From NCBI RefSeq assembly GCF_050947875.1, contig NC_134569.1:206516127-206580126 (forward strand): 64,000 bases of DNA, written 5' to 3'. This document shows positions 32,132 through 42,269 of this stretch, piece after piece. The stretch comes from Dermacentor variabilis (taxonomy: Eukaryota > Arthropoda > Arachnida > Ixodida > Ixodidae). Position numbers and translations under genes: made by a program. Every line of letters begins with the position of its first letter. The stretch's first letter is position 1. The notes beneath the pieces are model-generated. The model saw nothing but the letters and a program-made list of their open reading frames with translations. It was not told where the DNA came from and made no database searches.

Positions 32132-32384
32132 TTCACCCGCCGTGGTTGTTTAGTGGCTGTGGTGCTGGGCATGCTAAGCACGAGGTCGCGGGATTGAATC
32201 CCGACCACGGTGGCCACATTTCGATGGGGGCGAAATGCGGAAACGCCCGTGTACTTATATTTAGGTGCAGGTTAAAAACCCCAGGGGTGGTCCAACTTTC
32301 CGGAGTCCTCTACTACGGCGTGCCTCATAATTAGAAAGTGGTTTTGGCTCGTCAAACCCCATAATTTAATTTTTTTAATATTTA
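32132..32384 (+). mobile_element. tRNA-derived SINE with 11-bp TSD
   Basis: The head is tRNA-like: A-box-like TGGTTGTTTAGTGG and B-box-like GGGATTGAATCCC. Then comes a body with ATTTCGATGGGGGCGAAATG, TTAGGTGCAGGTTAAA and CCTCATAATTAGAAAGTGG, and a T-rich end. It matches the layout of SINEs described from ixodid ticks. Direct repeats AGCAGCGCATA flank it at 32121-32131 and 32385-32395. Confidence 0.88.
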
Positions 32385-32395
32385 AGCAGCGCATA

Positions 32396-32942
32396 GATAC
32401 GCAGTGCCACACGTTCAATGTGACCCAAGTTAGTCCGACGGTTGGTTTCAAACCCTGTTCCCTCAGCACAGCAGCCGGATGCGCTGTCCATTCAACCACA
32501 AACTACTCAGTGATCCAGGCTGGCGGCGCAGAACTGTTATATAGACATTGATAGATAAATAGACAGACAGACAGACAGACAGTCAGCCCCCGGAAAGTGC
32601 GTGAAATACCACAGGAATGCTAACTGCATTAATACTTGCCAATATAGGCAATGATATTTGCTTTGAAAGCAAACAAAAGCTACGCTCTATAAATGAAGAG
32701 AGAGTTTCACTGGGCTGCTCAAACAGCCTTGCGGGTTGGCGGTTGCGTACATTTGACATCAAGGAATAGGAATATCCTCTGATGACCATCATCCCCTGAT
32801 TACCATTACGCGTAGCAAACACGATCATTCATTAGCACCCGTGTTTGCACAACTAACTCCTACAAATATAGTTATTTTCCAAGAACAGTGACAGACTGTA
32901 ATTTGCTACTACGGGAAATTTTTGCATGGGGAGATTTCGCAG
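32396..32942. other. Intron, part of repeat R-B
   Basis: No gene. 32555-32582 has (GACA)n. 32610-32790 aligns with 42930-43110, the end of repeat R-B. The rest is unassigned. Confidence 0.45.
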
Positions 32943-33074
32943 CAAAACGTGAGAATTACATGGTTAATGATTAGCGTTCTAATATATTCCACTCTCGGTG
33001 TTGTTGATGTTGCTGTTACGATTGACTTTGTGATCCTTTCGCCCCGCCTGCTTAGACCAAGGTGTTGGTCCGCA
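32943..33074 (+). CDS. Weak candidate exon with a hydrophobic segment
   Basis: A 132-base stretch, phase 0 to phase 0, lies between an AG (TTTCGCAG) and GTATGT. It encodes a hydrophobic run containing TWLMISVLIYSTLGVV. An M13 enzyme would need a membrane anchor between the Ser/Thr-rich exon and the exon at 41781, and the phases would fit. Against it: the acceptor has a poor pyrimidine tract, the donor is simply the start of a GTAT microsatellite, two Asp lie in the hydrophobic run, and codon use is AT-rich, unlike the other exons. Confidence 0.2.
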
Positions 33075-33230
33075 GTATGTATGTATGTATGTATGTATGT
33101 ATGTATGTATGTATGTATGTATGTATGTATGTATGTATGTATGTATGTATGTATGTATGTATGTATGTATGTATGTATGTATGTATGTATGTATGTATGT
33201 ATGTATGTATGTATGTATGTATGTATGTAT
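33075..33230 (+). repeat. (GTAT)n microsatellite
   Basis: About 39 uninterrupted tetranucleotide units. Open frames across it on both strands are artefacts of the repeat. Confidence 0.98.
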
Positions 33231-33394
33231 TCTTCGATCTATGTATCTATCCATGTATAATCTATGTTTGTATCTGACCGTTTTTCCGCCTACCTGTCAC
33301 GGTGTAGTCAGTGGGGGAATGGGCAGTACATTGGGCTGCTGTACTGAGGTAACAGAGTTCGAAACCAACCATCGAACCAATTTAGGTCACTGAG

Positions 33395-34480
33395 TATGTG
33401 GTAATGTCTACATACGTGCCGCTCTTCAACGAACCTCTTTTACGCCGACATGGATCACCATATACACAAGACTGCAGGTAGGTACCGCTGCTCAAGAGAG
33501 AGAGAGAGAGAGAGAAAGCACTTATTAAAATAAAAGGGAACCACAGGGTCCTTCAACGAGCCCTGGGCGTGGGTGGAGTCTAGGACCCCATGAGCCGCGG
33601 CCGCCCAGCGTGCTCTCATGACCATGCCGAGCTGGCCCCGGGAGTTGACAACGAGGCTTCCCACTGTTGTGTGCTGGGGTGTGGGATTGTAGGGTTAGCG
33701 CTAGCGAGCTGGTGCACCCAAGTGGCGCGGTAGAACGTGGCCGAAGCATTGCAATGTGGACATTGTAGCGGGTATTGTGTGGGGTACATGGCCTGAATAG
33801 AGTGCGGTGCGGGAAGGTGTTTGTGTGTAGCTGCCTCCACCAAACGGCTTCCGCGCACGCGAGAGATTCGTGCGGTGGGATATATTTTCTGCGCTGTAGC
33901 CTGTAGCGTTGTAGTATGGCGTGAAATCGCTCGGAGAAACTCTTTGGCGCCGACTTGGAGTACTGGGTATGTTCCACTCGGTCTGTGCTAGTTTTGAATG
34001 AACCTCTTTGATGCCACGTTTGGTTACTTTGTTACTGGGTTGCTGGCAAGGACAGCTACCCGACGCATAAGCAGGCTGCGGCACAAATGCACTGGGTAGG
34101 TGCCGCTTTTCAATGAGCGTCTCACCAACTTGGGTTACTGGGTGTGTGCCAGTAGGTGTGTGGCGTTCTTCAATGAACGCTTTTGATGCCAACTCGAGTA
34201 ACTAGGTATGTGCCACTGGCAACCTGCCGCTCCACAATGACGAATAAGATCCCTTAAATTCCTCCGATCCTGAGTGGAATCAAAACAACGTCAAAAGAGT
34301 TCCTCAAGGATAGCAAACCAACGAATTAGCAAGTCGCGGAACAAATGCACTGGGTATGTGCCGCTTTTCAACGAACACCTTCCGCGTCGATGCTTTAGCG
34401 AGCTGCGCTATTCATGTACTGCATATGCGCCGCTCCTCAATGAACATCTCGTTAACTTGGTCACCAAGTTAACCAACATG
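33395..34480 (+). repeat. Satellite-like repeat array, interrupted
   Basis: Diverged units carry the pattern TATGTGCCGCT, then CAATGAAC, then CTTTGATGCCAACT, then GGGTTACTGGG (for example near 33412, 33970, 34100, 34135, 34355, 34425). The array is broken by a non-LTR fragment at about 33499-33940. The same unit in reverse is at 31990-32131. Confidence 0.6.
33499..33940 (-). mobile_element. 5'-truncated non-LTR element, minus strand
   Basis: On - it encodes the C terminus of an ORF2 with the Cys motif CPHCNASATFYRATWVHQLA and PSTQQWEASL, followed by TTTTATTTTAATAAG and a (CT)n tail (33499-33516 on +). It sits inside the satellite array. Boundaries are approximate and no target duplication was recognised. 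Confidence 0.7.
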
Positions 34481-35463
34481 TGTCACTTAGCGTGCAGTAA
34501 GCAAGGAAACAATTCTTAGCTCTCGCCGGCACCGGTGCGCCACACTTCTAGTGTTGTAGGCCAGGCGCGGACTTAAAGGCAGTGCTGCTAGATGGCGCAG
34601 TGTGTCCAGAAAAAAACGCGAGAGAGGAGCCCGGTTGCTCCATGATGCGTTTCTCAGGCACCATGCATTTTGGAGGCTACGTGCAGGCTTCGTAGTCGCG
34701 GCCCTAGATGGCACCGAGTGTTTGTAGGGAAGCGCAAAAGAGGAGTCCCGCTGCAGTACATGCTTCATACATACCTCGTTTCGACGGTGGCAGTATGCTG
34801 TGTCTCTATATTAGACAGTTTTAGCTTGTCCGGTACTCCGGTAAACGCAGGCGGACTCTATGGGCGTTTTGCCGGATGGGTGGGAGGCGTAAACGGGAGT
34901 GGCTTGGCAGGTGGTGCCATCTGATGGCACCACCTGCTGCGCTATTCATGTACTGCGTATGCGCCGCTCCTCAATGAACCTCTCGTTTACTTGGGTCACC
35001 AAGTTAACCAACATGTGTCACATAGTGTGCAGCAAGCAAGGAAGCAATTAGCTCTCTCCGATACCGGTGCGCCACACTTCTTGTTTTGTAGGCCACGCGC
35101 GGTCATCACGGCAGTGCTGCTAGGTGGCGCAGTGTGTCCAGAAGGACGCGCGAGAGAGGAGCCCGGTTGCTCCATGACGCGTTTCTCAGGCACCATGCAT
35201 TTTGGAGGTCACGCGGAGGCTTCGCGGTCGCGGCCCTAGATGGCACCGAGTGTTTGTAGGGAAGCGCAAAAGAGCAGTCCCGCTGCAGTACATGCTTCAT
35301 ACAGACCTCGTTTCGACGGTGGCAATATGCTATGTCTCTATATCAGACAGTTTTAGCTTGTGCGGTATTCTGGTAAATGCACGCGGACTCCACGGGCGTT
35401 TTGCCGGATGGGCGTGAGGCGTAAACGGGAGTGGCTTGGCAGGTGGTGCCACCTGATGGCGCA
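34402..35463. repeat. 534-bp tandem segmental duplication
   Basis: 34402-34929 and 34936-35463 align along their length. Both start GCTGCGCTATTCATGTACTG and include GCGCCACACTTCT, GAGCCCGGTTGCTCCATGA and TTTCGACGGTGGCA. Each ends in the first arm of the same MITE. Identity is roughly 88-92% by eye. Confidence 0.85.
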
Positions 35464-35745
35464 GACCTCAACACCACAGAAACACGGCGAATACTGCAGC
35501 AACCAAGTATATATTTGTTGCTGATGTAAATTGTCAGCTTAACCATGATTACACCGAGAATTTACACTAGCAATAAAGTAGGATACACCCGGTTACTGCA
35601 ATATTAGGTCTGTGTTTGTCTAGTTGAGCTCTGTGCCACCAGATGACTGCATCGTGCAGGCCGTTCACGTTTGCGTCTCCGCCTTCCAGTAACACGCCTA
35701 TAGTCCGCTTGCGTTTACCGTGACACCGGATAGGATAAAACTCCC
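35345..35745. mobile_element. MITE, second copy of the 31127 family
   Basis: The left arm (GACAGTTTTAGCTTGTGCGG) and right arm (complement of TAGGATAAAACTCCC) match the terminal repeats of the MITE at 31127, with the shared inner block GAGGCGTAAACGGGAGTGG. The tandem duplication has copied only its left arm to 34811-34929. Confidence 0.7.
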
Positions 35746-36231
35746 TATTGACTGCATGCTAACGCATTGTCGTCGACAGTCACCGTGAGATGAGTTCTGC
35801 CGCAATTTTTCTATAACTTAGAAGTGTATGAATAAGAACTAGTTGGTATGCATTTATGGGTATAAACAGCGCAAAATAAATACGGACAAGGGAGGAACAC
35901 AACACGAGCTTTGGCTGCCAACTATTTAGCAACCCCCCCCACCACTTATTCATACGCATATTTGTGTATGTGCACAATAAACCCTAGTAGTTGGTAGTCA
36001 GCGCTCGTGTTGTCTTCCCTTGTCCGTGTTTATTCTGCAGTGTTTACACCCTTGGTTTTTTCATAACGTATTGAACACAAGCAGCCACTGCATGATTCGA
36101 TATAAAAGCGAGCACTCAGCCGCGTTGGCACTCATTACAATCGAAGTGAGCTACCGTACGTGCATTCTGGATGACGTTTGCGCAGAATCCTATTTATACA
36201 GCGCTCACTACAGTAGGAAACCGAATGAATG
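35746..36231. other. Intron, no gene seen
   Basis: AT-rich. AACACAACACGAGC (about 35898) and GCTCGTGTTGTCTTCC (about 36003) form an imperfect inverted pair, suggesting a small unclassified repeat. Confidence 0.4.
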
Positions 36232-36476
36232 AATTCTAGGGTTTTGCGTGCCAAAACAACGAGTTCACAATGAGGCACATAGTATTGGGGGACTCGGGAT
36301 TAATTTTGACCACCAGAAGATCTTTAACGTGTCCCTAATGCACGGGACACGAGCGCTTTTACATTTCGCCCCCACCGAAATGCCACGCCCGCGGCCGGGA
36401 TTTTAACCCGCGATATCGTGAGGAATGGCGCAACATGCATAAGCACTAAGCGACCGCAACGGGTAGTTAAGTAGAG
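36232..36476 (-). mobile_element. tRNA-derived SINE, minus strand
   Basis: Reading on -: tRNA-like head near 36476-36395 with a GGTTAAAATCCC B-box-like motif, then CATTTCGGTGGGGGCGAAATG and a body like the SINE at 32132. It is diverged. Confidence 0.7.
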
Positions 36477-37719
36477 GGAGCAGCATCAAATTAGAAGTGT
36501 GTATGCTCAACTGACACGGCCGCAAATGTATTTAAACGTATGCAGAGCGCCATGACGTCTTATACGACGCCGTAACTGGCGTCAAGAAAGAACTGCTTTG
36601 AGCGACAAAGCAAACGTTGCGAGAAAGGCCACTCGCATCTGTTCGCGAACGAATACTAAAAACAACTTTAGCAGTGGTAGACGGAGCTTACTGTACGGGG
36701 AAGAGCTGTGTTTGCCTGCTTTCGTTAGTCAACACTTCCGTTATGTTTGTGGATTCCAGTTGAGACTTCGACATCATCGCAATTGCGAAATGCTGCAACA
36801 CAAACGGATTTCCACCAATCATTTTTTGGGCCGGTAGCGTAGGGTGACAGCGGCATTGCTTTGCTTGCGATAAGCACATGTTGTCATAGTATCGTGTCGA
36901 GGGGCACCGAATTGAATTCGTTTTTTCCGCTATGAAAGGAGATGCGGCAGTTCTTACACCAATGCATATGTGCGCTGATTTGGGTGGACTGGGCCGAAAT
37001 AGGCACGCTGGACCATGACACGCGCAGAATAATTGCTGACTCGAAAGAAACGTCTATGTAGCTATTCAGCGTGCTTATGCCCGACCTACCCTAGCGTGCA
37101 ATATGGAGAAACCAACGAGACACGTCAGTTTAACACGGCCTAATCCATCTAACGTACCTTTAAAGAAAGTTGGAGGGAGACGTCGGATATGCCTTTAGCC
37201 ACAGCCAATTGCGTTTCGCTTGTAGGAGAACAGTAGCCTGCAGATGCTGTTCACTTGGATCATGTGGAGGAATCCACCGGCCGCTTACAAGTAAGGCGCA
37301 AACAAAACATTGGGATCGCGACAACGACTCTGCTCCTGGAACTCTTCTGAGAAAAAAGTTTGATTCAAGGCCACCGTAGCCACGGTGCTCGCCGACCAGC
37401 CCAAACCAGGTAGTAGATAACAGGAAACCGTGCCTTCAGGAGTTACCAGCGCTACTGCAACCTGTGCAGTTTTGCTTCGTATCCCGGCCGCGCTGGCTGC
37501 ACTGCACTGCGGCTACGCGCTCGTACGAGCTTGTGCGCGTTCCGTTCGTTCGCCAGAATGTCGCCCAAATTTTCTTAAATAGAACATTTAAAAAACTCTG
37601 GCAGAAACTATCTCACAATGACTGTCGACGTTAAGAGTATTAGCATCCAAGCAATATGGCGACACACGTTAATGCCACCACCCGACACGCGTCATCTATG
37701 AGCCGTTTTACTGTAGCCC
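36477..37719. other. Intron, no gene seen
   Basis: Short open frames on both strands show no known domain. No repeat match to other parts of the window was noticed. Confidence 0.4.
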
Positions 37720-37755
37720 ATAGAGTTTCCTACAAAAATTTTGTAGGAAACTCCA
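37720..37755. repeat. Near-perfect 36-bp hairpin
   Basis: GAGTTTCCTACAAAA is followed directly by its reverse complement with almost no loop. It looks like the two ends of a MITE joined after internal deletion. It lies just past the tail of the non-LTR fragment at 37776. Confidence 0.8.
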
Positions 37756-37775
37756 TGCTGTAGCCGGAGCCCGGA

Positions 37776-38290
37776 TGGATGGATATTATGGGCGTCCCCT
37801 TTGGAACTTGGTGGTGGGTTGCGCCACCAATCTCTCGTTATTATGTTGCCTAATGTCGTACCTATGTTAAAAATTAAAAAAAAACGAAAGGAAAGAGAGA
37901 AATACGCACGATGAATTCCAATAACCGAACTTTCTGAACCCCTATTTCGAACTTTTTGTTTTTGTACGCTTCCGTTTGTCGTTTCCCTACGTTTCTTCCA
38001 CCAACCTTCCAGGCGCCTCTTACTAATTTCTATAGCGGATATATTTGCTTTCCCCCTGCTCTTGCTGAACCCAAGTGCTTCAAGGAAGACAGAGGTGCCC
38101 AAATCGACCGCTGGGCAGATATCTTCACATTCTAGTAAAGCATGCTCCATCGTTTCTCTAGGTTTGCCGCAGCAAGCACGTGCTTCTTCTTCCTTGTTGT
38201 ATCTCGCTTTATAAGTGCGTGTTCTAAGGCCATCCTGAGCTCGCTTCCAAAAGCAAGGAGCTTCCATGTGAGTTATCATAAATTGTTTCT
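37776..38290 (-). mobile_element. Non-LTR retrotransposon 3' end, minus strand
   Basis: On - it encodes the C terminus of an ORF2 with GLRTRTYKARYNKEEEARA, the Cys/His motif CCGKPRETMEHALLEC and a basic GWWKKRRET end. A non-coding tail with GGGGACGCCCATAATATCC and (ATCC)n follows, ending near 37776. It is 5'-truncated. Confidence 0.72.
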
Positions 38291-39224
38291 TTCCTGATTT
38301 CGTTTTTTTGCTCTTAAATAGTTACTCATAGCAGGTTTCTTTTCCATTGCCGCCGCCCATGAGAATATCTCAGTCGTTCTGACTTTCTGCTGCGTCATCT
38401 AGCGCTACGCCCGCGCAATCACCCTGCTTTTGCTTGGCCTCCGAGATTACAAGGGTGGCATGCCAGTGCGTGCTTAACATTTATAATTAATCTTACACTT
38501 CCCGCGGGCATTCGTGACGCAGCGCTAAAGCGTCGTCCTGCTGTGCTTGAAGAACCCGTGTGACGCGGATTAGATTCCGGCTAGCACCTGAAAAAGAATG
38601 TGAAGCACGTTTTTAAAATTAAACAGTGGCGTGAGAGGGTAGGTAGAGAAACACGAAGGGGCTTAAGTAGGCGGAGAATAATAATTATTATTTCTAGAAA
38701 GCACACTACATGCATCAGGCCTGCCAAAGCCACATTGGGCTTTACTGGAAGAGCGTGACAGGCAGCGTACAAACTGTTACAATACCAATAGTGGAAAAAA
38801 GAGGAAAAAATAAATACCAGAAGCGAATAAATGTGAACAAATACACCGATACGCACATTATACGCATCTATACTACATGTATATATATGCACACACACAT
38901 TTTTGAGAAGCACTTCTGGCGCATACCACCATGCCACACGATTAGTTTGCATGGCACAATAAAAAAATGAGTACATGATTATAAACATGAATGCTAATCG
39001 CTGTAAAAGTTGCGGGATAGTGTGGGGAAATTCAAGCAACGCTAATGCAGATAGGCCATGATCTTCTCTTAATACAGTTAACGAGTACAAACTAAAAAAA
39101 ATGAGCTAAACATGTCACTCGCATGCTGAGCAGCTTTTCCGATTGAAGTGAGGACAAGACTTCGTGAGGTTGCTTGGGCGGTAAAAGTATATATAAAACT
39201 CACCTATGATTTTGATACTTCCTG
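38291..39224. other. Intron, no gene seen
   Basis: AT-rich sequence with short open frames on both strands. No domain, and no match to other parts of the window noticed. Confidence 0.4.
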
Positions 39225-39560
39225 ATGCAAAATTGGAGCGCAGCTCTATATGTGTGTTTTCATTTTACGATATCTTGGCTGGCGCGGAGAATATGCCTTT
39301 GTGCCGCACGTTCCCGACGGAGTGAATTGTGGCGCATCTTCCACGCTAATAGGGAGATTGCGAGAGGCTACATGCGGGTGACGCGTGGGTGTGATTCACA
39401 GCAGCGACCTCAGACAGACCTCCGTTCATGCAGCGCTATGTTTCCACCCAGACGACGTGCGTTACTCTGGCGTCGTATCGTAGCCATCGTTGCGCACAGC
39501 CCGTCTTGCGCGGCACTACGTTTTTCTTCTCACGCTTTCGTTCCACCAACGACAAGAGCG
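39225..39560 (-). repeat. Dispersed repeat R-A, copy 2 (inverted)
   Basis: The reverse complement matches 52180-52560 and 26690-26960: AGAGCTGCGCTC/GAGCGCAGCTCT end, GATCTCCC/GGGAGATTGCGAG, GCAGCGC and GGCGTC blocks. Open frames in it are not conserved between copies. Confidence 0.65.
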
Positions 39561-40392
39561 GCCCTTCGTCGCGGGGAAGTCGTGCCACCAGTGTCAGCGG
39601 CGACAACGCCCAAGGGAGCGTCCCATCGTAGCCGCTCGCCATCGCCCCTTGCAGGAGCAGTGATCCCCGTCATGAACGATGGTACTGCGGACTGACCTCA
39701 GCAGCAGACGCCACGGACGAGTGTAACTCTCCCCACCTCACGGCACACTGCCCCCCCCCCCCGGAAGTGCAGATGAGATCGCCCTCGCTGCTGCGGATGC
39801 CGTGGCCACCGGCAACTCAGCGCATGCGCAGGACGTCTCCCCTCCGCTTCTCCTCCGCTTTCCTCTTCATGGTTCCACTGGACCCCCCTCCTGCTCTTTC
39901 CTCCTGTTCTCTTCACGATGGCCTTTCCTTCATCTACCGCTAGCTCCGCGTTCGCTTTCATTCTTTGCGGCGCTCGCTCCCTTGGTTACGGCGACGCTGC
40001 CGTCGCTCGCCGTAGGAACGGTCTATTAAGAGCTGCGCTCTGAAGAAAGATTCGTGGTGGATATCGCTATCAGTGGACTATATGACGCCGCGGAAATATG
40101 GGCCGAACATCATGCCGGAGAATATTGGAGTCGTGTGCTTTCGCGAACAAGTTACCGGATTCTGTCGTACGTCATATCGTAGTCTCGTCACTGATGACCT
40201 TACACAGAGGGTAGGCAATGCTTCGTCACTTAAAGTTGTTTGTAAGAATGTGCTTTTCTCTTGGGTTACTTTGATTTTCTGTTTGTTTTATTACGTGTCT
40301 TCTTTGTATTGTTTTGTATCTGCTCTATTACTCTTTCTGGTTTTTTCATTCTTTCGCAAGTGCACGTTTCTCAATTTCTTCTATTATTCCTA
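39561..40392. other. Intron, no gene seen
   Basis: C/T-rich and G/C-rich low-complexity stretches, including a poly-C run near 39752, then a T-rich stretch from 40240. No gene recognised. Confidence 0.4.
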
Positions 40393-40413
40393 ACGTGGAC
40401 TGTTTACTGCTCG

Positions 40414-40496
<83 letters not shown>

Positions 40497-40620
40497 TCAT
40501 ATGATAAGAAGCCAACAAACACTGACACCAAGGACAACATAGGGGAAATTACTTGTGCTTAATAAATGAAATTAAGAAACGATAACACAATGGAAATTAA
40601 AGTGGATGAAAAAACAATTT

Positions 40621-40692
40621 GCCGCAGGTGGGAACAGAACCCACCACCTTCGCATTTCGCGTGCGATGCTCTACCAATTGAGATGCCGCGGC
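40621..40692 (-). pseudogene. tRNA-like sequence, left arm
   Basis: 72 nt on - that fold as a tRNA: acceptor GCCGCGG/CTGCGGC, D arm around CTCAATTGGTAGAG, anticodon stem TCGCA/TGCGA with loop CGCGAAA, T arm GTGGG/CCCAC. Position 33 is G rather than U and no variable arm is seen, so a working tRNA is unlikely. It is repeated inverted at 41169. Confidence 0.5.
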
Positions 40693-41168
40693 GCGGTTTC
40701 CCCATCCACTTTCTTGGATATTTATGCGTCCTAGTAGAACCCTGGGAGTGTTAGCCAGCGCCACCACTCACATACCTTGGCGGCGGACATGGAACGTCCT
40801 TCTTGCCGCAGGCGTCACGAGAACGTGATCTTTTCGGGTGAAGGCAACTGGTCAATAAACCCACATATGCTACCTGAAGGCATCAATGTTGCCGGATTCG
40901 AGACCCTCCTTATGTAATAAACGAGAAGAAAGGGGGTTAACCGAGGGGCCCGGTTTTTATCGAATCCGGCAACATTGATGCTTTCAGGTAGCATATGTGG
41001 GTTTATTGACCAGTTGCCTTCACCCGAAAAGATCACGTTCTCGTGACGCCTGCGGCAAGAAGGACGTTCCATGTCCGCTGCCAAGGTATGTGAGTGGTGG
41101 CGCTGGCTAACACTCCCAGGGTTCTACTAGGACGCATAAATACCCAAGAAAGTGGATGGGGAAACCGC

Positions 41169-41240
41169 GCCGCGGCAGCTCAATTGGTAGAGCATCGCAC
41201 GCGAAATATGAAGGTTGTGGGTTCGGTTCCCACCTGCGGC
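41169..41240 (+). pseudogene. tRNA-like sequence, right arm
   Basis: Mirror of the tRNA-like unit at 40621: same acceptor and D arm (GCTCAATTGGTAGAGC), T arm GTGGGTTCGGTTCCCAC. The anticodon stem has decayed (TCGCA versus TATGA), so this copy is even less likely to be active. Confidence 0.5.
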
Positions 41241-41370
41241 AAGTTGTTCTTTCATCCACTTTAATTTCCGCTAAGTTATCGTTTCTTAATTTCATTTATT
41301 AAGCACAAGTAATTTCCCCTATGTTGTCCCGAATAAAAATCCGGCCCCTCTGTTAACCCCCTTTCTTCTC

Positions 41371-41453
<83 letters not shown>

Positions 41454-41485
41454 AACGAGCAGTAAAGCAGTAAACAGTCAACGTT

Positions 41486-41780
41486 ATATATAAAGAAAGA
41501 TAGGCAGATAAATAGATATACAAATTAATATGAAACAAGACGAGAGATATGTTATGTAGATGAATAAATTAATGAACCGTCAACAAAACTAAAGGCGGTC
41601 AGGAGCGAATACTTGTTCGTCACAAGCGTAGGCAGAAGATGGTGCTACAGATAACAGCAAGGCAGTCATTATCAAAAAAAAAAAAGCAGTTGTGTTTGGC
41701 TCAGCGCGCTATTATAAAATGCCGGGCGCGGCGCTTATCACTTCATTGATGATCATTACTGTATTCTCTTTTTTTTTCAG
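41486..41780. other. Intron with splice acceptor for the 41781 exon
   Basis: Ends in a strong pyrimidine tract, CTCTTTTTTTTTCAG. No other feature seen. Confidence 0.6.
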
Positions 41781-41823
41781 AGCAATAAAACTTACGCACC
41801 GCCGTATGATTTTGACGCCACGA
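41781..41823 (+). CDS. M13 peptidase gene, 43-base exon
   Basis: Between a strong acceptor (TTTTTTTTTCAG) and a strong donor (GTAAGT at 41824) lies a 43-base exon, phase 0 to phase 1, encoding SNKTYAPPYDFDAT plus one base. That base joins CA at the start of the 46436 exon to give Thr, and the frame runs on into the M13 ectodomain. The sequence would be the juxtamembrane stalk; SNKT holds a possible N-glycosylation site (NKT). Stalks are poorly conserved, so the support is splice signals and phase, not homology. Confidence 0.6.
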
Positions 41824-42269
41824 GTAAGTACTTCCTTATAACAACTGGTCGTCCCTATTCTATTTATTTTTCTCGTTCTTTGCTGCCATATGCACCAACT
41901 GCAAAGATATGCATGTTGCTAGCGATGTGAGGTGGTAAAGTCTAATTAAAAAATTGAATAAGTTTGTCTAAAAAACGTCTTCCTCTGAACACACGCAAAT
42001 CCCACCAATGTGAAGCATCACTAATGAGAGGAAGGCTACACATGGGTATATCCTATTCCATTTGGTCAATCAACTTGGCGGAGGTATAGTTTTTGTGAAA
42101 GGTCTGCTATTGTAATCATATTTTATTAGGAAATTAGATTACATGCTTTTGAACCCGCCATTTTATTCACAAACAACGGGCGCTATAACGTAAAGCTATT
42201 CCAAACTTTTCTATTCCAATTCTGCAATCAGCCTCCTCCACGATTAGCCAGAAAAATTCCGGGCCATCT
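41824..42269. other. Intron, no gene seen
   Basis: AT-rich; nothing recognised before repeat R-B begins. Confidence 0.4.

Larger units (their letters stand above)
40393..41485. repeat. 1.1-kb palindrome with tRNA-like arms and (TA)n ends
   Basis: The left arm (40393-40901) and right arm (40960-41485) are inverse complements at high identity, with a 58-bp centre. From outside in, each arm has ACTGCTCGTTCT-like sequence, a long (TA)n run (40417-40493, 41372-41450), then AAGCACAAGTAATTTCCCC, a tRNA-like sequence, and a shared body. The centre motif ACGAGAAGAAAGGGGGTTAA also occurs inverted near 41350-41371, so the palindrome joins two repeat monomers. Confidence 0.9.

Noticed and set aside
32922..33393. 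Open frames encoding (MYVC)n and (HTYI)n
   Set aside because: They are the three readings of the GTAT microsatellite at 33075-33230.
38581..39090. 169-codon hydrophobic frame on -
   Set aside because: T-rich intron sequence read in one direction; no domain or splice support.
41169..41240. Functional tRNA gene
   Set aside because: Position 33 is not U, the anticodon stem is broken in this copy, and it belongs to a repeated palindrome.
40261..41538. Open frames rich in Ile-Tyr repeats
   Set aside because: Translation of (TA)n runs in the palindrome.
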